Part shown: piece by piece, positions 23,650 to 36,198 of the stretch
How the letters are laid out: every line of letters begins with the position of its first letter
Numbering within the stretch: position 1 is the first letter of the stretch
Program-made: the position numbers and the translations under genes
The notes under the pieces: generated by a model
Told to the model about the DNA's origin: nothing
The model's input: the letters and a program-made list of their open reading frames with translations, nothing else
The model's database searches: none
Source: Alectoria sarmentosa
Lineage: Eukaryota; Ascomycota; Lecanoromycetes; Lecanorales; Parmeliaceae
NCBI GenBank assembly: GCA_009733775.1
Contig: WOGZ01000017.1
Location: forward strand, 186,001 to 250,000
Direction of reading: 5' to 3'
Length of the DNA stretch: 64,000 nt

Positions 23650-24897
23650 CCGCTGTCCCTCAACCCACTTCCCACTACCACCCCCAGATCAGGCCCATAA
23701 AGCCAAGCCATCTGCTCCGTATCCTCGACCCTCCCGCTCTAGACCTCAACCTCCACCAACTTCTCCTGCTCAGCAAGCGGCAGTCTTTTATTATTCATCG
23801 CCTTAGTCAGATCCAAAATCCTATCGGCCCTCTCCTACCTCCACCTCTGCCAGAACTGCAATGCTTTCTCCAACTCCACACCATTGCCAAGATTCTTCAA
23901 CAATAGAGCCAACATCCACGCATCTTCAAACGCCTGATTGACGCCTTGACCCGTACTTGGAGGCACAGCATGAGCTGCATCCCCCATAATGATGACCTTG
24001 CCGGAAGACGACGCCCATTTCTCAAGGCAGGGTACAGCGTAATAAGGCCAGTCATTAACCTTGTCTTTATTGATATTCTCAATCGCAGACTGTACGAGCT
24101 CTGGCCAAGACTCCTTGTTTTGGCTGAAAATGCGCACGGCTTTATCTTTGTCAGACCGCAATTCACTCTATCCTAATCTGTCTTGCTCCGGAAAGGCGAC
24201 TTGAGTCCTAATCAGCACCTCCGAGCCATCGGCGCTTTGTGGCGCTATGATGAAGGCACCAGGTCTGGCCGCAATGGTTACGGGGAGTGGATAGTTGGGG
24301 CCGTTTCCTGGGAAACGGAGTTGGGTTTTTGGACGGCGGAAGTCATGCCGACGAAGCCTAGGTACTTGGATTCTGACGGTGGGATATATGGCTTTACGAA
24401 GGGTTGAATGAATACCATCGGCTCCTAACAAAAGCGACGCCGTGGATGTCGACCCGTCTGCGAACGCGAACTCGACGTTCTCCGATGTCTCCGCCACAAA
24501 ATGTGTGTATTTGGCCTCGTACTTGACCTCGATGCCCCATTCATCTAGCACGAGCTTGAGCTCGGCAATCAAAACCTGTCGATATACACGGAAAGCCTTA
24601 TAACCGTAGAGCTCGCCATGGCCAAAGTAGTACACGTCTGTTGTCTTATCTAGCTCGTCCTTGAAAGTCATAGCCTCGAAGTGGAACCCTTTGTTTCGGA
24701 CACGTTCAAATACGCCAATGGCATCCAGAATGCGGAGAGCGTTTGGGCGAGAGCATGGCGCCGCCCAGGACAAAGTGAATGGAGCGCACTTCCCAAACTT
24801 TTGAGGGAATGTCAATTTTTTGGAGAGCGAGAGCGAGACTGAGGCCTGGCAGGCCGGTGCCGATGATGGCGACGTGATCGGGGGGCAAGGGTGTCAT
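23650..24897 (-). pseudogene. FAD-dependent monooxygenase pseudogene (salicylate hydroxylase-like)
   Basis: Class A flavoprotein hydroxylase, clearly disabled. Intact-looking pieces include the Rossmann motif VAIIGTGLPGLSLALAL at the start, LLLGADGIHSTLRKAIYP mid-gene and the GD motif KVIIMGDAAHAVPPSTGQGV near the C-terminus. Lesions visible: a frameshift near 24740 (GGAMLSP then NALRILDAIG in another frame); a second near 24360-24330 (the expected KYLGFVGMTSAV lies in a different frame from the flanks); and in-frame TAG stops at about 24173, at 23835-23837 and near 23740. The sequence stays similar to the family after each stop, down to TEQMAWLYGPD near the end. All three stops are TAG, which C:G to T:A change from CAG or TGG could give. 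Introns cannot explain the pattern. Ends are approximate. Confidence 0.8.
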
Positions 24898-25572
24898 TGT
24901 GGAGCAGTGAAGAGATAAGACGGAACTTGATACTCTGAACGAGACTAGGGGAAAAGGAGGATGCTCGCGAAGAGTAGATGTGTGTCAACGCAGGCGGTAT
25001 CAGACTGTAGGCAAACTTGTATACATTTTGGTATCAAGCCCACTCATGTTGACCCTGTATGTGATAAATCCTATGCAGAAACGCAGTTTTGCTGGTTCAC
25101 CGCTCGTACGCGCAACACTACCGCATGCACCGTTTGAGTAAGGAAAGCCGATGATTTTTCCATACAGCTATTAATAAAGACCGAGAAGAATTGAAGGTTA
25201 GCATAATCCCGAGAAGTCCTGCGCACCTTTCATTGTGGAAAGCAATAGTCCGCGACCTTCGGCCCAGAGCTCGGATACAACGGTAAGTTCACTGGAGAGG
25301 ATCCAAATGGATAGGCATGACGGTCTTCGATGGTGTCACTCATTCGATCGCCGAGGCTCTAAGAAAAACAGCAGTCCGGTTTTCCACTTAACCAGGCCAT
25401 ACAATGATCGCACTTGTCCGGAATCCCAATGCTGTCCAGCCGAGAGACGGCTTAACTCCTGTCGAGCCACTGATAGCACTGATACACAGAAGCTGAGACT
25501 CCCAGGAGGTCTATTGAAGAAAGCCGACATCGACACCGCATTAGAAGACCTCACTATGCAGATGGTAGTCGT
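24898..25572. other. Intergenic stretch
   Basis: No supported gene. A 113-codon plus-strand frame at 25235-25576 has no recognisable motif and overlaps the end of a better minus-strand relic. Confidence 0.35.
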
Positions 25573-25925
25573 TTAATCCTCAGCCACAACCACTCCGGCT
25601 CCAGCCCCCACATCTGCAAGCTTGTCGTGCACCAAGCACTTGGCATTAGGGAATCGAAGTCGGAACCATTCTTTGCTGTGAGGTGGATGATCAATTACCA
25701 TTCTTGGCAGGGCACTTTGCTCATCATGATCTTGTTGACGAGATTATTAAAGATGAGAATGGAGTTAATACCATCTGGGCGCGGGCCAACGCAATTGGAA
25801 GGTGGGAGAAGAAGCCGCTTGTTTCGAAATAATGAGAATGGTATTGGCGCATATGCTGCAACATCGAAGAAAAGCGTAGCTGGGTTCATGGTTGATGCGG
25901 TGAAGATGGATGACTGGAAGGGGTA
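25573..25925 (-). CDS. Small hypothetical protein or relic
   Basis: On the minus strand one frame reads FDVAAYAPIPFSLFRNKRLL, then PRPDGINSILIFNNLVNKIM and SKVPCQEW before a stop. A second frame directly after, probably beyond a short intron with donor GTAATT and acceptor CACAG, reads KEWFRLRFPNAKCLVHDKLA then DVGAGAGVVVAED and TAA at 25573-25575. The residue choice is coding-like. The short intron and the lack of a clear 5' end make it either a small gene missing its first exon in my reading or a relic. No family is recognised. Confidence 0.3.
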
Positions 25926-26198
25926 GAGTCCTGTTATCGCAAGTAAGTACGACGATAGGTGTTTTGCTGGAATCTTCTCATCAGCAGTACAGAATTATAC
26001 CGGCTTTTTGATTTTGACTATCGACTTTGAAGCAGGGCTGTTGTAGCAGGGAAAAGCCGAAAGTATCCAAAGAAAGCATCCCGCCCCGTTCAATATTTAT
26101 GTACGGATTATCTACCCAAAAGCAAGCCACTCGACTCACGTTATAAATCAACATAGACATGGCGATTAGAATGTAAGCAAGACTCAAGAAACACAGAT

Positions 26199-27679
26199 TC
26201 ACCTCTGCTTCTTTCTTTCAATCACAGCTTCCGTTTTGGGCTTCAGCGCTTTGCCATTCGCTGCTCTACCATTCACTGCTTTACCATTTACTGCTCTACC
26301 ATTCGCTCTCTTCTCCTTCACCTCAGGTCCGGCTATACCAACCTGCGCCACATCACCCTCCTTCTCTTCTTCCGAATCTTCGTCATCACTCCGGACATCC
26401 TGTATCACTTTGGCAAAGGCAATGTTATAAGCAATTCGTACGATGAAAAAGAGCCAAAGCAGGTTTATGCTCTGCAAGCAAGCGAGCAGCGCGAACGTAA
26501 TGTACTGACTGATCCAGCACTTATACTGTTGGGTTTCCCAATTCAGCTCAAAAGGGCCAACGGTGCGGAATTCCGTGAGTGTGGCGTACAGAATCACAAG
26601 ATTGATATAGTGTCGTAGGTAGGTCCAGATGGCGATGAAGAGGGAGAAGTAAGGGACAACTAGCGGTGAGTTGATGTAGTTGAGGGTCTTGGAGGTCTTT
26701 GAAAACAGATATCAGCTTTGTAGTCGATTGTGAAGAAGATACTTGACTTACCGCGAGGAAGAAATCGCTAATATCATGGGTAACATAAACTGCCAACCCC
26801 ATGTATGTGAAATGAAACCGGTAACTCAACCAAATCAACGCCAGCGTCACGATGTGATGACCCACAAGCTCTTTAAAATCCTTCCTTGGCTTTTCCAGTT
26901 GTAGACATAGCACGATAGCTTGCTGCGCCCAATAGCTTGCCTGCAACAAATAGTAGGCCTTGAAAAGGCCATCATGACTTCGGTGCGGAAACCCTTCGAA
27001 CATGCCTGCCGTATTGAAATACCACACAGGAGTTCGGCTCATGACATAAAGTCCCAGTGGTCCAAGTACAGAAAAGTACATGGCAGTGTAGACTTGTTCC
27101 ATGAAGCGGTTTTGCTTTGAGCGCGAGCGAATGCCGTAGTACAAGGCCATCGGACGGATGAGACGCTGCATGAGGAATTCGCGGGTGAAAGAGAGAACGA
27201 CAATGTAGAAGGCTACGAAGGCGAAGTCTTTGGGCCCTTTGCCGTAATAGATTATATCACCATCGTGTCGGGCATGGTGGGGGATGTAATGATGGTCGGA
27301 TGGGAGAGCGTAGGAAAGAAAGATGGCGTTGTGAAGGAGATTTGAAGGGCTTGGATTGAAGGCATAAGCGGAGAGGACGAGAATCATGATGATGAGAGGA
27401 TTGATCCATGTATGCCGAAAAGAGAACGCTTTCCATCGCCGCAGGATAGACTTCGCTTTCCGTCGTTTGGAAAAAGGGCGGGAGGCTTTCGTTTGAGAAT
27501 TTCGCTGAACGAAAAGGTCAGTACAGCCATGCCGTTCTCAGATATGGCAGGGTGCATACTGGTGTCAAAGGAGGAGAATTGAAGGTGGGCGTAGGCTCGA
27601 GAGTGGAGAGAGCTGAAGCTCCTGTATCTCCTCGAGGATCAGCTCCCAGGCCGCTTGATTTCCGCCGTGGACGAGGCAT
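26199..27679 (-). CDS. lag1: Ceramide synthase, Lag1/Lac1 family (TLC domain)
   Basis: ER membrane acyl-CoA-dependent sphingoid base N-acyltransferase. Three exons (about 27561-27679, about 26752-27505 and 26199-26696) splice in phase 0. The TLC domain includes FAFVAFYIVVLSFTREFLMQ and FNTAGMFEGFPHRSHDGLFK. The Lag1 motif carries its catalytic His pair (ELVGHHIVTLALIWLSYRFH) and YVTHDISDFFLA. Multiple membrane spans and a basic N-terminus (KRRKAKSILRRWKAF) fit the family. The C-terminal tail is acidic (SDDEDSEEEKEG), then a run of NGR/NGK pentapeptides, then Lys-rich ending ERKKQR, a possible ER-retrieval signal. Exon 1 may be off by a base or two. It is divergent from the Dsc1 gene, about 617 bp upstream. 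Confidence 0.88.
26248..26307. repeat. 15-bp coding minisatellite in lag1 tail
   Basis: Four tandem 15-bp units (for example GCTCTACCATTCACT) lie inside the last exon and encode, on the minus strand, alternating pentapeptides ANGRA/VNGKA. The units differ by one or two bases, and the length is a multiple of three, so copy number change keeps frame. Confidence 0.85.
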
Positions 27680-28296
27680 CCTATTCTGAGAGGAACAAGG
27701 TGGTGGAAGCGTTTATCTTTGTGAAGGTGAGACTTGTTGCGTATTGAAGAATGTCGGAGCCATTATTCACCAAATGTCGCGTGCTGAAAAACGTTTTTGA
27801 GGGGGAGATTGCATGTGCATGGAGCCCTCGGAGCCACCAAAGCCAGCCAATCTTATGTCCGACTCGGACTTGGCTGCTGACGCTGATAGGTGCAGGTGCA
27901 GTGATGCTTCCTTTGCAGCAATCAGATCGTCTAATATGATGCAGCAAACTAATGTGAATAAAGTAGGGACGTGGCGGATAATCCAATTCTCTCAATCAAG
28001 AGTCAAGTCTAAGGAAAGATTGTGGTATGCCATAGTAATGGGCCAGAGCACGAGCGACTCTAGGGCTAGTCGAGAATACTATGCCCTAACCCTAGCTGGA
28101 GTATAAGGCTGAATACTTTTCCTCGGTACCCTCGGTACTGGCAGCAGGGGTTGCCTCGGAATCTCACTCACGGCAGTAGGAACGACACCACGTTCCCATC
28201 GGACACCCTGCAAATGAGGAAGTCTCGACTCGAGGAAGCAATAGCTTTGAGAGACGGTGTGACAGCAGAAATGAAGATACAGTATCTCAAGTGCCA
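27680..28296. promoter_or_regulatory. Divergent promoter region between lag1 and dsc1
   Basis: About 617 bp between two divergent membrane-protein genes. No frame has coding character. It must hold both promoters. Confidence 0.4.
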
Positions 28297-30958
28297 ATGT
28301 GGCGACATTATCTGGCGGCTGCCGCCAGGCTGATGTGGATGGACTCCCCTAGGGTCGCACTTGTTGTTTTCCTGTTGCTCTTCCTGTTCCTCTCGCCTGA
28401 CTCCCAGGCTCCGTCTCTTTCACAGCAACGTGATATAGACCACTCGATCCTTGAAGCGCGGCAGGCTTTGGACCTTCTCAATACGTCAAGCTATCATGGT
28501 CTCGATGCCAGGAACAATCGCTGGTTGAATGTTACAGGACTGAGGCAGAATGATGGCTACGCATGGGATTTGTTGCCGGATGTGCAAGAGAGAGCAAAAG
28601 AACAGCTTCAAAACATATGTAACGCCTTTGAGTTTACGTCGATATTCAAAAACACGTCTTTGTCAGCGGGGAAGCCGACAAGTGATGGCGACGAACAGAA
28701 CACCGTGGACAAGATACTGTCCACAATGAAACCTTTCTACGATCCTGCTCCACTGTACCAGAACGTTACGGGGATCCTTCGTGGGCAGTGGACCCGCTCC
28801 AATATAGGAGAAGGATTGGCGTCTCCATCACTGAACCTCAGTGCACTGACTCCTCGGATCGGCTATGTATCCCAAAATTACAACCGCAACATCACCGGAC
28901 GGAGTGGGGGCCTCCGATTCCACATTCATGAAGGGAGCCGGGATCAATTTAAGCTTGGACCGGAAGATGATGGGCTTGTTAGCGACGTCGAAGCGACGAT
29001 GACGATCAAAGACGAGTCCTCGAGTGGCGATGGCTGGGAAATGAGTCTATTTGGTGTACATTATCCGATGCAAGGAGGCATCGTCCTTGCTACGACATCA
29101 GAAAAGTAAGCACTCTGCTACAGTTCCGTTAAACGAGATTATCTGACGACGTAGATTTGCTGGCATCTTTGTTTTACCGCATTTTTCTTTGTCGGAACGT
29201 TCTTTTTCTCTCGCTCAAAGGGTCCTCAATCAAACTCTCATGTCCGCAATCGACGCGCAGGAGGCAGAAATCAGTACGGTCTCAAATCCATGGACGTCTT
29301 CTCCGCATAACCCTTCAGATGCTCTTTTTCCGGTTCCGCATTGCGAATTTGTTGTGTACCTGCAACAGCACCCAAACGAAGACCCCAACATTGACTTCAG
29401 GAAACTGGAGAAGGAATTGCGGTTCCCCACCGGTGCTTCAATGCCTTCCGCGCCGACTATCAGCATGTCGGCCTTGATCTTCTCTCCTGATTGTGGTTTT
29501 GTGCTTGAGTCAAAAGGTCCTCCAGACTTCGCGCCTCAGGAGGGATTGCATTTGAATGGCCGAAAGCTTGAGTCATACATGCGCCTCGCCAGGCGCTGTA
29601 TCATCGCCTTTGCTGCTGTGATCTGTGCGCAAGTATTTCTTTTGATCAGACAGATGAAGGATGCCTCAACGCCATCGACCAAAAGTCGAGTCAGCTTTTA
29701 TACCATTGCAATGATGGGTTTAGGTGATGGCTTTGCATGCATGGGGTTCATGTTTGTCAGCATGATGATCGATGCGGCATTTTTACCTCTAATCGCTACA
29801 GCTTTCTTGTCTTTTTTGGGTGTGAGCTTCTTTGGCATGAAGTTCTTGATGGATATTTGGACCGTCCAAGCGCCAGAAAGACACGAGAGAGACAGGGAAA
29901 CGCAAAGACGGTCGGATGAGATTTCACCGGCAAACATAGCATCTGTACCTCCGGCAAACACTACTCCAGCAGCCGCGGAAATCGTCACCGCCGCTGGAGC
30001 CGACAACCTTCCCCTTCCCGTCACGGCCCATCGACCAACAGACTCAGGATCCACCCCAATCATTATCCCATCAGACCAAGACGTTGATGCCGAGATTGCC
30101 GAAACTCCCCAAAACACCGCAACTCAACCAACAGCCCAAACTACCACCCTCAACACTGCCCGCCGCGAAATGTCCGCTCTCTACTCAAAATTCTATTTCC
30201 TCCTCCTCGGCCTAGTCTTCCTCTCCCTACATGCCACAACGTGGCCCATTCCCCTTCGCTCTCTTTACACTAACACCATATGCTCCATCTACCTCTCCTT
30301 CTGGCTCCCCCAAATCAACCGCAATATCACTCGCAACTGTCGTCGCGCTTTACGCTGGGAGTTCGTCATTGGACAAAGCATCCTCCGCCTTTCTCCTATC
30401 GTATATCTTTACACCGCACCTGGAAACATTTTGTTCTTCGGCAATGATAGGAATATGGCGTACGTCTTCATTGCTTGGGTATGGTTGCAGGTATGGGTAC
30501 TAGGTAGCCAGGAAATCATCGGACCACGCTTCTTCGTTCCGAAAGGCTGGGCGCCGCCGGCATATGATTACCATCCTATTCTCCGGGGAGAAGACGATGA
30601 AGAATCCGGCTCGACTATGCCTGTTGGATTTACTCAAGCCATGTCTTCATCCCCCGCACATCCTACTTCCCCATCGGTACAGCCGAGAACAGGCGACAAC
30701 CAAGCAAGACCAAACACCATAATTTACGACTGCGCCATCTGCACTGAGAATATTCATGTCCCCACCGTACGTAAAGTTGGTTTGGCTGACGGAGAGAGCC
30801 AAGGCAGTGCTTCTGTGGCTTTGTCAACGGCTCTTTTCACGCGGAGAGCGTATATGGTTACGCCGTGCAAGCATGTATTCCACAGTGGTTGTTTAGAGGG
30901 GTGGATGCGGTATAGGTTGCAGTGTCCCATTTGTAGGGAAAATTTGCCACCACTATGA
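28297..30958 (+). CDS. dsc1: Dsc E3 ubiquitin ligase complex subunit 1 (RING)
   Basis: Catalytic membrane subunit of the Golgi/endosomal Dsc ubiquitin ligase (Tul1 in budding yeast), which in fission yeast and aspergilli is needed for SREBP cleavage and hypoxia adaptation. Exons 28297-29105 and 29155-30958 (49-nt intron) give 870 residues. An N-terminal hydrophobic signal/anchor (PRVALVVFLLLFLFLS) precedes a luminal region with several NxT/S sites. At least seven transmembrane segments follow (first RCIIAFAAVICAQVFLLI). A Pro/Thr/Ala-rich loop separates two membrane groups. A C-terminal RING-H2 finger ends the protein: CAICTENI, an insert, then PCKHVFHSGCLEGWM and CPICRENLPPL. The start could also be Met13 (28333). 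Confidence 0.9.
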
Positions 30959-31490
30959 AAGCTTTGAGGATTCCGCGATTACGACCACAGTTATAGGAAC
31001 GACCCATCAAACAGTGTCAAAACGACGCGTTGATGAGTACTACTTCTGCCGTTTCAACAGTAAGCTTCCTATTCTTGCAGTTGAAGCAGGAGACAAGTGG
31101 CTGAGTATAACCAGAGTCAGAATGTTTGGACCCCTGGCCTCGTCTTAGGTGCAAGTGAACGCAAGCAATGGATGTAACAAGAGAAACAGTACGTGACCAG
31201 CTTAAGGTCTTGACTGAAAGGCGGGAGATTTGGTTTTTGTAACCTTCGTTGAGATCGAACAATGGCGACTGATATACGTAAACAATCGGACTTTCCAGTG
31301 CCTTTCAGTTTCTCGAAACTTGATGCGGGTTTCTAGCTCATAGTACAAGATTGTTGGTGGCCCGCCAACGCAGATCATAAAGCCATTCCTTTTAAACACC
31401 CCAATCGCCTCCCCAGCTCCGTGCTGAATCATGCGAGTTTAGAAAATGAATTCTCTTCCATTAGCCGTGTCTCATTTTCCGTTGGGGTAG
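30959..31490. other. Convergent intergenic region
   Basis: Lies between the 3' ends of dsc1 (+) and spg1 (-). Only short frames without motifs are seen. Confidence 0.4.
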
Positions 31491-32651
31491 CTAAGCCACG
31501 TGCTGGTAGATCAGAAGAGGTTCGCCGGTGTTTTCGATCTCGGGGATGGTGCATTTGAGGTCGAATGCTTTTGAGAGGACGATCTTGAAGATCTGGTAGG
31601 CAGATGTGTTAGCTGAGGAATAGTTCACCGATGGGGGGTTTTCTATACTTTTTGCACGTTGATACTGTGGCTTGTGCTGCTGAAGATCAGACTTGCTCGC
31701 ATTGCCTTTGCGAAGCGTCGAGCCTGCAAACGTCGGTGGTTAGTAGATGACAATGAGTGAGAGACAAATCAGCTCACCTGTGTAGATATTTCTTCCTGCT
31801 CCTCTCTGGGAAAATTGACGAAATGATCATACTTTGTGCCAACTAAGAACGGAATGGCGGTCTTGTTGAAACCTCGCCCTTGGCGGTACCATTCTTTGAT
31901 GGAATTGAGAGTGCTCTTTCGGGTCAGGTCAAACATGAACAGTATGGCAACGGCGTCGTTGCAGACTAAGGGGAGCATGTTGACGAATTCGCGCTGGCCT
32001 CCGAGATCCCAGATAGAGAATGTGATTTCTGTGTTGCGAATGGAGATTGTCTTCTCCATGAAATTGACACCTTTGGAGGTCAGCCTCATTCCTGCATTTA
32101 TCCCGCGCTTTGAACTTCATGGTCGTACCCAAAGTCTGAATATAGTCCTCATCCCAACTGCCCTCGACGTATTTGACCATCAGGCTTGTCTTTCCTATTT
32201 GGGCATCTCCCACCATGCCCACTTTGATCACGACACTCGCCTGGCCTTGACCTTGACCCTGACCTCTTGAGGCATCCTGGTGTGACGAGGGTCTCTGGTT
32301 TTGATCTTGGTAATTCTGCGAGTAGCCTCCATACCTATCCCCTGACCCTGACAATCCTGATGAAGGTCTTGAATATGGCTGCGGTGCTTGTTGCTGGTAT
32401 CCTGAACTTGATGAAGGGTAGCGAGTGTTGGGGTCTGATTCTATAGAGGGAGAGAAGGAGCCATTGGCAGGCGGGTAGTTCTCTGACTGTAGGGACTGGC
32501 GTCGTGGACCGTCTTGGTAGCCGCTGTTATAGCCACCTGTAGGAGTTGTACTCATGTTATCGTCGACACCACCCATGGCTTCATCATCATTGCTCTTGAA
32601 GCCGGAGGCCATTAGATCTTGCTGATATTGGGGGTCCATGGTGGAGGTCAT
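31491..32651 (-). CDS. spg1: Septation GTPase Spg1/Tem1
   Basis: Small GTPase at the top of the septation initiation / mitotic exit network, acting at spindle poles to trigger septation. Four exons (32129-32651, 31778-32070, 31649-31723, 31491-31592) give 330 residues. The P-loop is GDAQIGKTS, followed by YVEGSWDEDYIQTLGVNFME. Switch II is WDLGGQ, the G4 motif GTKYD and the G5 region SSTSHSINVQK. These match Spg1 rather than Rab or Ras proteins. An N-terminal extension of about 135 residues is rich in Gly, Gln, Ser and Tyr and ends in a GQGQGQGQ run. Such extensions are common in filamentous fungi. There is no C-terminal prenylation CAAX, as expected. Confidence 0.92.
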
Positions 32652-33169
32652 GCAGTGTTGAGGGTAAAGGTTGACAAAACGAATGAAGGGCTGCGGATTG
32701 GACGAGGATTCGTGGGTTAAGGTCCTGCGTTGGATGGTAGATTGTATACTGTGTGTTCTGTTCCTTGTGTCTCCAGAGTGAAAGGAGTCTGAGAGGATCC
32801 AGTTCCGATATTTAAGCGCGGGGAATTTAATTGACGCGACGGTGAGAAGCGACAGGCCAACACGAGCTGAGTACCATGTAGTGCCAATGATCTGTGACGA
32901 GGAACTGTACAGATCATTGCACCAATAACACCTTATAACATTGGGGGGGGGTTTCTGAATTCAAGAAAGTGAAGATGCGCAGCACCCAAGTTTGATGCTA
33001 AACAACCCAATACGGTCTAGCCTCACGGTTGAAGCCTATCCCGAGCATCCGAGATCCGAAAACCCAATTTCTAAGTATGAGGGCTAGTCTCGCTAGTCAA
33101 TCCTGTACTTCCAGTGTTCCACGAATCATTTGTTGCAACATTCCTTTCCAACCACAAGTTCAACCCAAG
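32652..33169. promoter_or_regulatory. Divergent promoter region between spg1 and rrb1
   Basis: 518 bp with no coding frame, including a run of nine or ten G near 32943. It must hold both promoters. Confidence 0.4.
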
Positions 33170-34790
33170 ATGGCCAAGAGACCAGCAGAAGAAAGTGCCT
33201 GCGAATCAGACGCACTGAAGGATGGTGAGCGGCCTTTAAAGACAGGAAATGGCGAAGAAATGGAGTTCGAGGATGAGTTTGAAGACGAGTACGAGAGCGA
33301 TGAGGAAGTCTTCGAAGCAGGAGTAGACGGGCGTCCGGACGAAGAAAGAGAAACCGAAGAGCGAAGGGGTATGTGGTACTCGCCCGAAGCATTGTGCGAT
33401 TGTCTGCCGCTTGGTGCATTTTAGTTGTCCTGACTTCTTGCAGATGCCATGGAGGTGGACCAGCAAGCTTTCATACCTGGCCGTAATCAGTTGGGAAAAG
33501 GCGAAACGCTATCCCCAGATTCTTCTGCATACGAGATGCTCCATACCCTCAGCACCACATGGCCATGCCTATCGTTCGATATCATCAAGGACGCCATGGG
33601 GGACAATCGTAAGACCTATCCAGCGAGCATGTACGCGGTGGCAGGGACGCAGGCGGAGAATAGAAAAGCGAAGGACAACGAGTTGCTGGTCATGAAGCTC
33701 AGTGGGCTGAGTAGGATGGACAGAGACAACGACGAGGACTCGGATGAGGACGACGACGAAGACGAGAACGCTGAGCCAATACTTGAGACAAAGTCAATAC
33801 CTGTTGTCTCAACTACCAATCGAATACGAGCGCATCAAGCTCCGCAGACAGATGCCTCGAAGCCACCTACAACATTCACAGCTACGATAACAGAAAACGC
33901 CGAAGTCCTTATCCACGACATCACACCCCACCTTTCATCCTTCGACAATCCCGGCACAGTCATAACCCAGCAACAGTCGAAACCCGTGTCAACGCTGCGC
34001 ATGCATAGAACAGAAGGTTATGCACTAGATTGGTCTCCTTTTTTTCCGCAAGGCAAACTCCTCACGGGCGATAACGACGGCAAGATCTTCCTGACGACTT
34101 GCGAAGGAGGCAAGTGGAAGACAGACAGCAGACCATTTACCGGTCACAACGGCAGTGTAGAAGACATCCAATGGTCTCCCACCGAACGCAATGTATTTGC
34201 TTCCGCCAGCAGCGACGGCACGGTCAAAGTCTGGGATACCCGCGCTAACTCTCGAAAACCCCAATTGAGCGTCAAAGTCAGCGATACCGATGTGAATGTA
34301 ATCTCATGGTCGCAACGAAACGCCTTCCTTCTCGCTACCGGCGCCGATGACGGCGTTTGGTCCTGCTGGGATCTACGGCAATGGAAATCTTCATCTCCCA
34401 ATGCGCCAGCGCCGACACCAAAGCCAGTAGCGGAGTTTGATTTCCACAAGGAGCAGATCACGAGTATTGAGTGGCATCCGACTGACGACAGCATTGTGGC
34501 CGTCGCGGCAGGTGATAATACGCTGACGCTGTGGGATCTGGCGGTGGAGTTGGATGACGAGGACCCAAATACGGTAGATGTGAAGGATGTGCCACCGCAG
34601 CTCCTGTTTGTACATTACATGGAGATGGTGAAGGAGTGCCACTGGCACCCCCAAATACCAGGATGTGTGATGGGGACGGGCGGCGGAGGGTTTGGGTGAG
34701 TCTCCTCCATGGCCTTGTCGTTGCTATCGAATGTAATGGCATGTGCTGATATGTTTGCGTCATAGGGTCTTCAAAACGATCAGCGTATAG
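33170..34790 (+). CDS. rrb1: Ribosome assembly protein Rrb1/GRWD1 (WD40)
   Basis: Nucleolar chaperone of ribosomal protein uL3 (Rpl3) in 60S biogenesis. Exons 33170-33368, 33444-34695 and 34766-34790 give 491 residues. The N-terminus is strongly acidic (MEFEDEFEDEYESDEEVF), as in glutamate-rich WD proteins, followed by the family signature FIPGRNQLGKGETLSPDSSA and a second acidic run (EDSDEDDDEDENAE). The WD40 propeller follows, e.g. GYALDWSPFFPQGKLLTGDN, FASASSDGTVKVWDTR, LATGADDGVWSCWDLR and VAAGDNTLTLWDLAVE. The last exon adds only VFKTISV. Without the final splice the frame would end early at TGA. Confidence 0.92.
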
Positions 34791-36198
34791 ATTGTTTCGC
34801 GCTGAGTTTACTGCCGAAATGCTTCAGACAGGAAACGAGCCACAATGACAACGATCCATAGAGGTGCTATCCACTGTCAGTTAAATTTAAAGACTGCTTG
34901 AGCTATGAAACACTGCAGTGATGGCTCTGCCCCAATTCTGCCTTTGTGTTTATTATATTCTCCTGCTTATTCTAATGTTCTGGCAACGTGGCTTTCCGTT
35001 TGCTTGGCAAAGAACATATGATAATCTTAGTATACGTTCCTCTTGAAAACGCAACATGCTTCCAGTCAAGAGTACTTTCACCAAATTTCTCGAAAGCCAT
35101 GGATGACGATGAGGCTAAACCCCCCTCTCTCAAAGATTCAGGCCCGGTTCCCAGATCTCAAACCGAATTTAAGGCCGCGAAAGCGTTCACCCTTGAAACG
35201 AGGACCTACCTACCTGCCTTGACATGCATCACACCACTCATCACTCTCACTCCGCAGCTCCCTTGCGCGACTCTGTCCGACCAATTCGCCATCCGCCTCC
35301 CTGCCTTGAGCCCAGCCATTCACATTGCACCACGGGACAATCCTAACACTTTTTTTTTGTGTCTGTAAATCCCCACTATCCGTTGGTAGTGGTTGCATTA
35401 CCTGCATTTTCACCCTTTACCGCCTTTGTCTACTGCCTTTGCATCTCTAACACATCCAAAGCGCAATTCCCCGTCCACTGAGGCTGCTCCCACTTCTAAT
35501 TCTTCTTCTGCTCCAGCCCGAGGAGGCGGGCGATACTGCCTGCCCGCGTTGAAGAATGGGCGGTCGTTTCTGCCTTTTATCGTTTTTCGCTGTGATTTCG
35601 ATCTCGGTGCTCGCCTGGTTTCATTCGTGGAGGCCAGGAGGCAGGAGGCTTTTTTTTTTTTTACGATTCTCGGCTTCGTCTTGAGGCGGAGGGACCGCCA
35701 CTGATGCAAATGTATTTTTTGATGTGCTGGCCCTATCGATGCGCTTCGTTTGCATCTCATTCGTTGTCCGCCTGGCTTTGCAGCTGACTGACGCCTGGCT
35801 CCTCTCGCAAGGCAGGTCAAGTTCGCCTGGAGTTTGCAGACGTATAAAACGAATGCCTCCTTCTCGAGCGGGCGTTTTCTTTTGGCACTATCTTTCAGCT
35901 TTAGTATTATCCGTTCACATCAAGTCCCAAGTCTGTCAAATTCAACCCAGCTTTCTTGCCCTAACCACTTGATTCTCGTTGCTGAAGCAAGGACCTACCT
36001 ACCTACGCTGTCCTAGTACCTCCATCTTCCGCAACAGAGCTTATTCCTCCTTCCACTCCAGAGATACAGCCGGTTTCTGTATCTACTCGGGTAAAAGTCG
36101 TTGGTCTACATCCCACTCAGCCCTTCCCCGCCGTTGCACCTCCGACCTTGAGTCCTCTTGCTCCAATTACTTTCATTGTTCCTCGAGACTCCGCAGAC
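34791..36198. other. Intergenic, pyrimidine-rich leader-like sequence
   Basis: No supported gene. CT-rich tracts are frequent. The short segment AGGACCTACCTACCT occurs twice (35211 and 35990 regions). A T-run at 35650-35662 breaks any reading. It could include the 5' UTR of the next frame. Confidence 0.4.
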
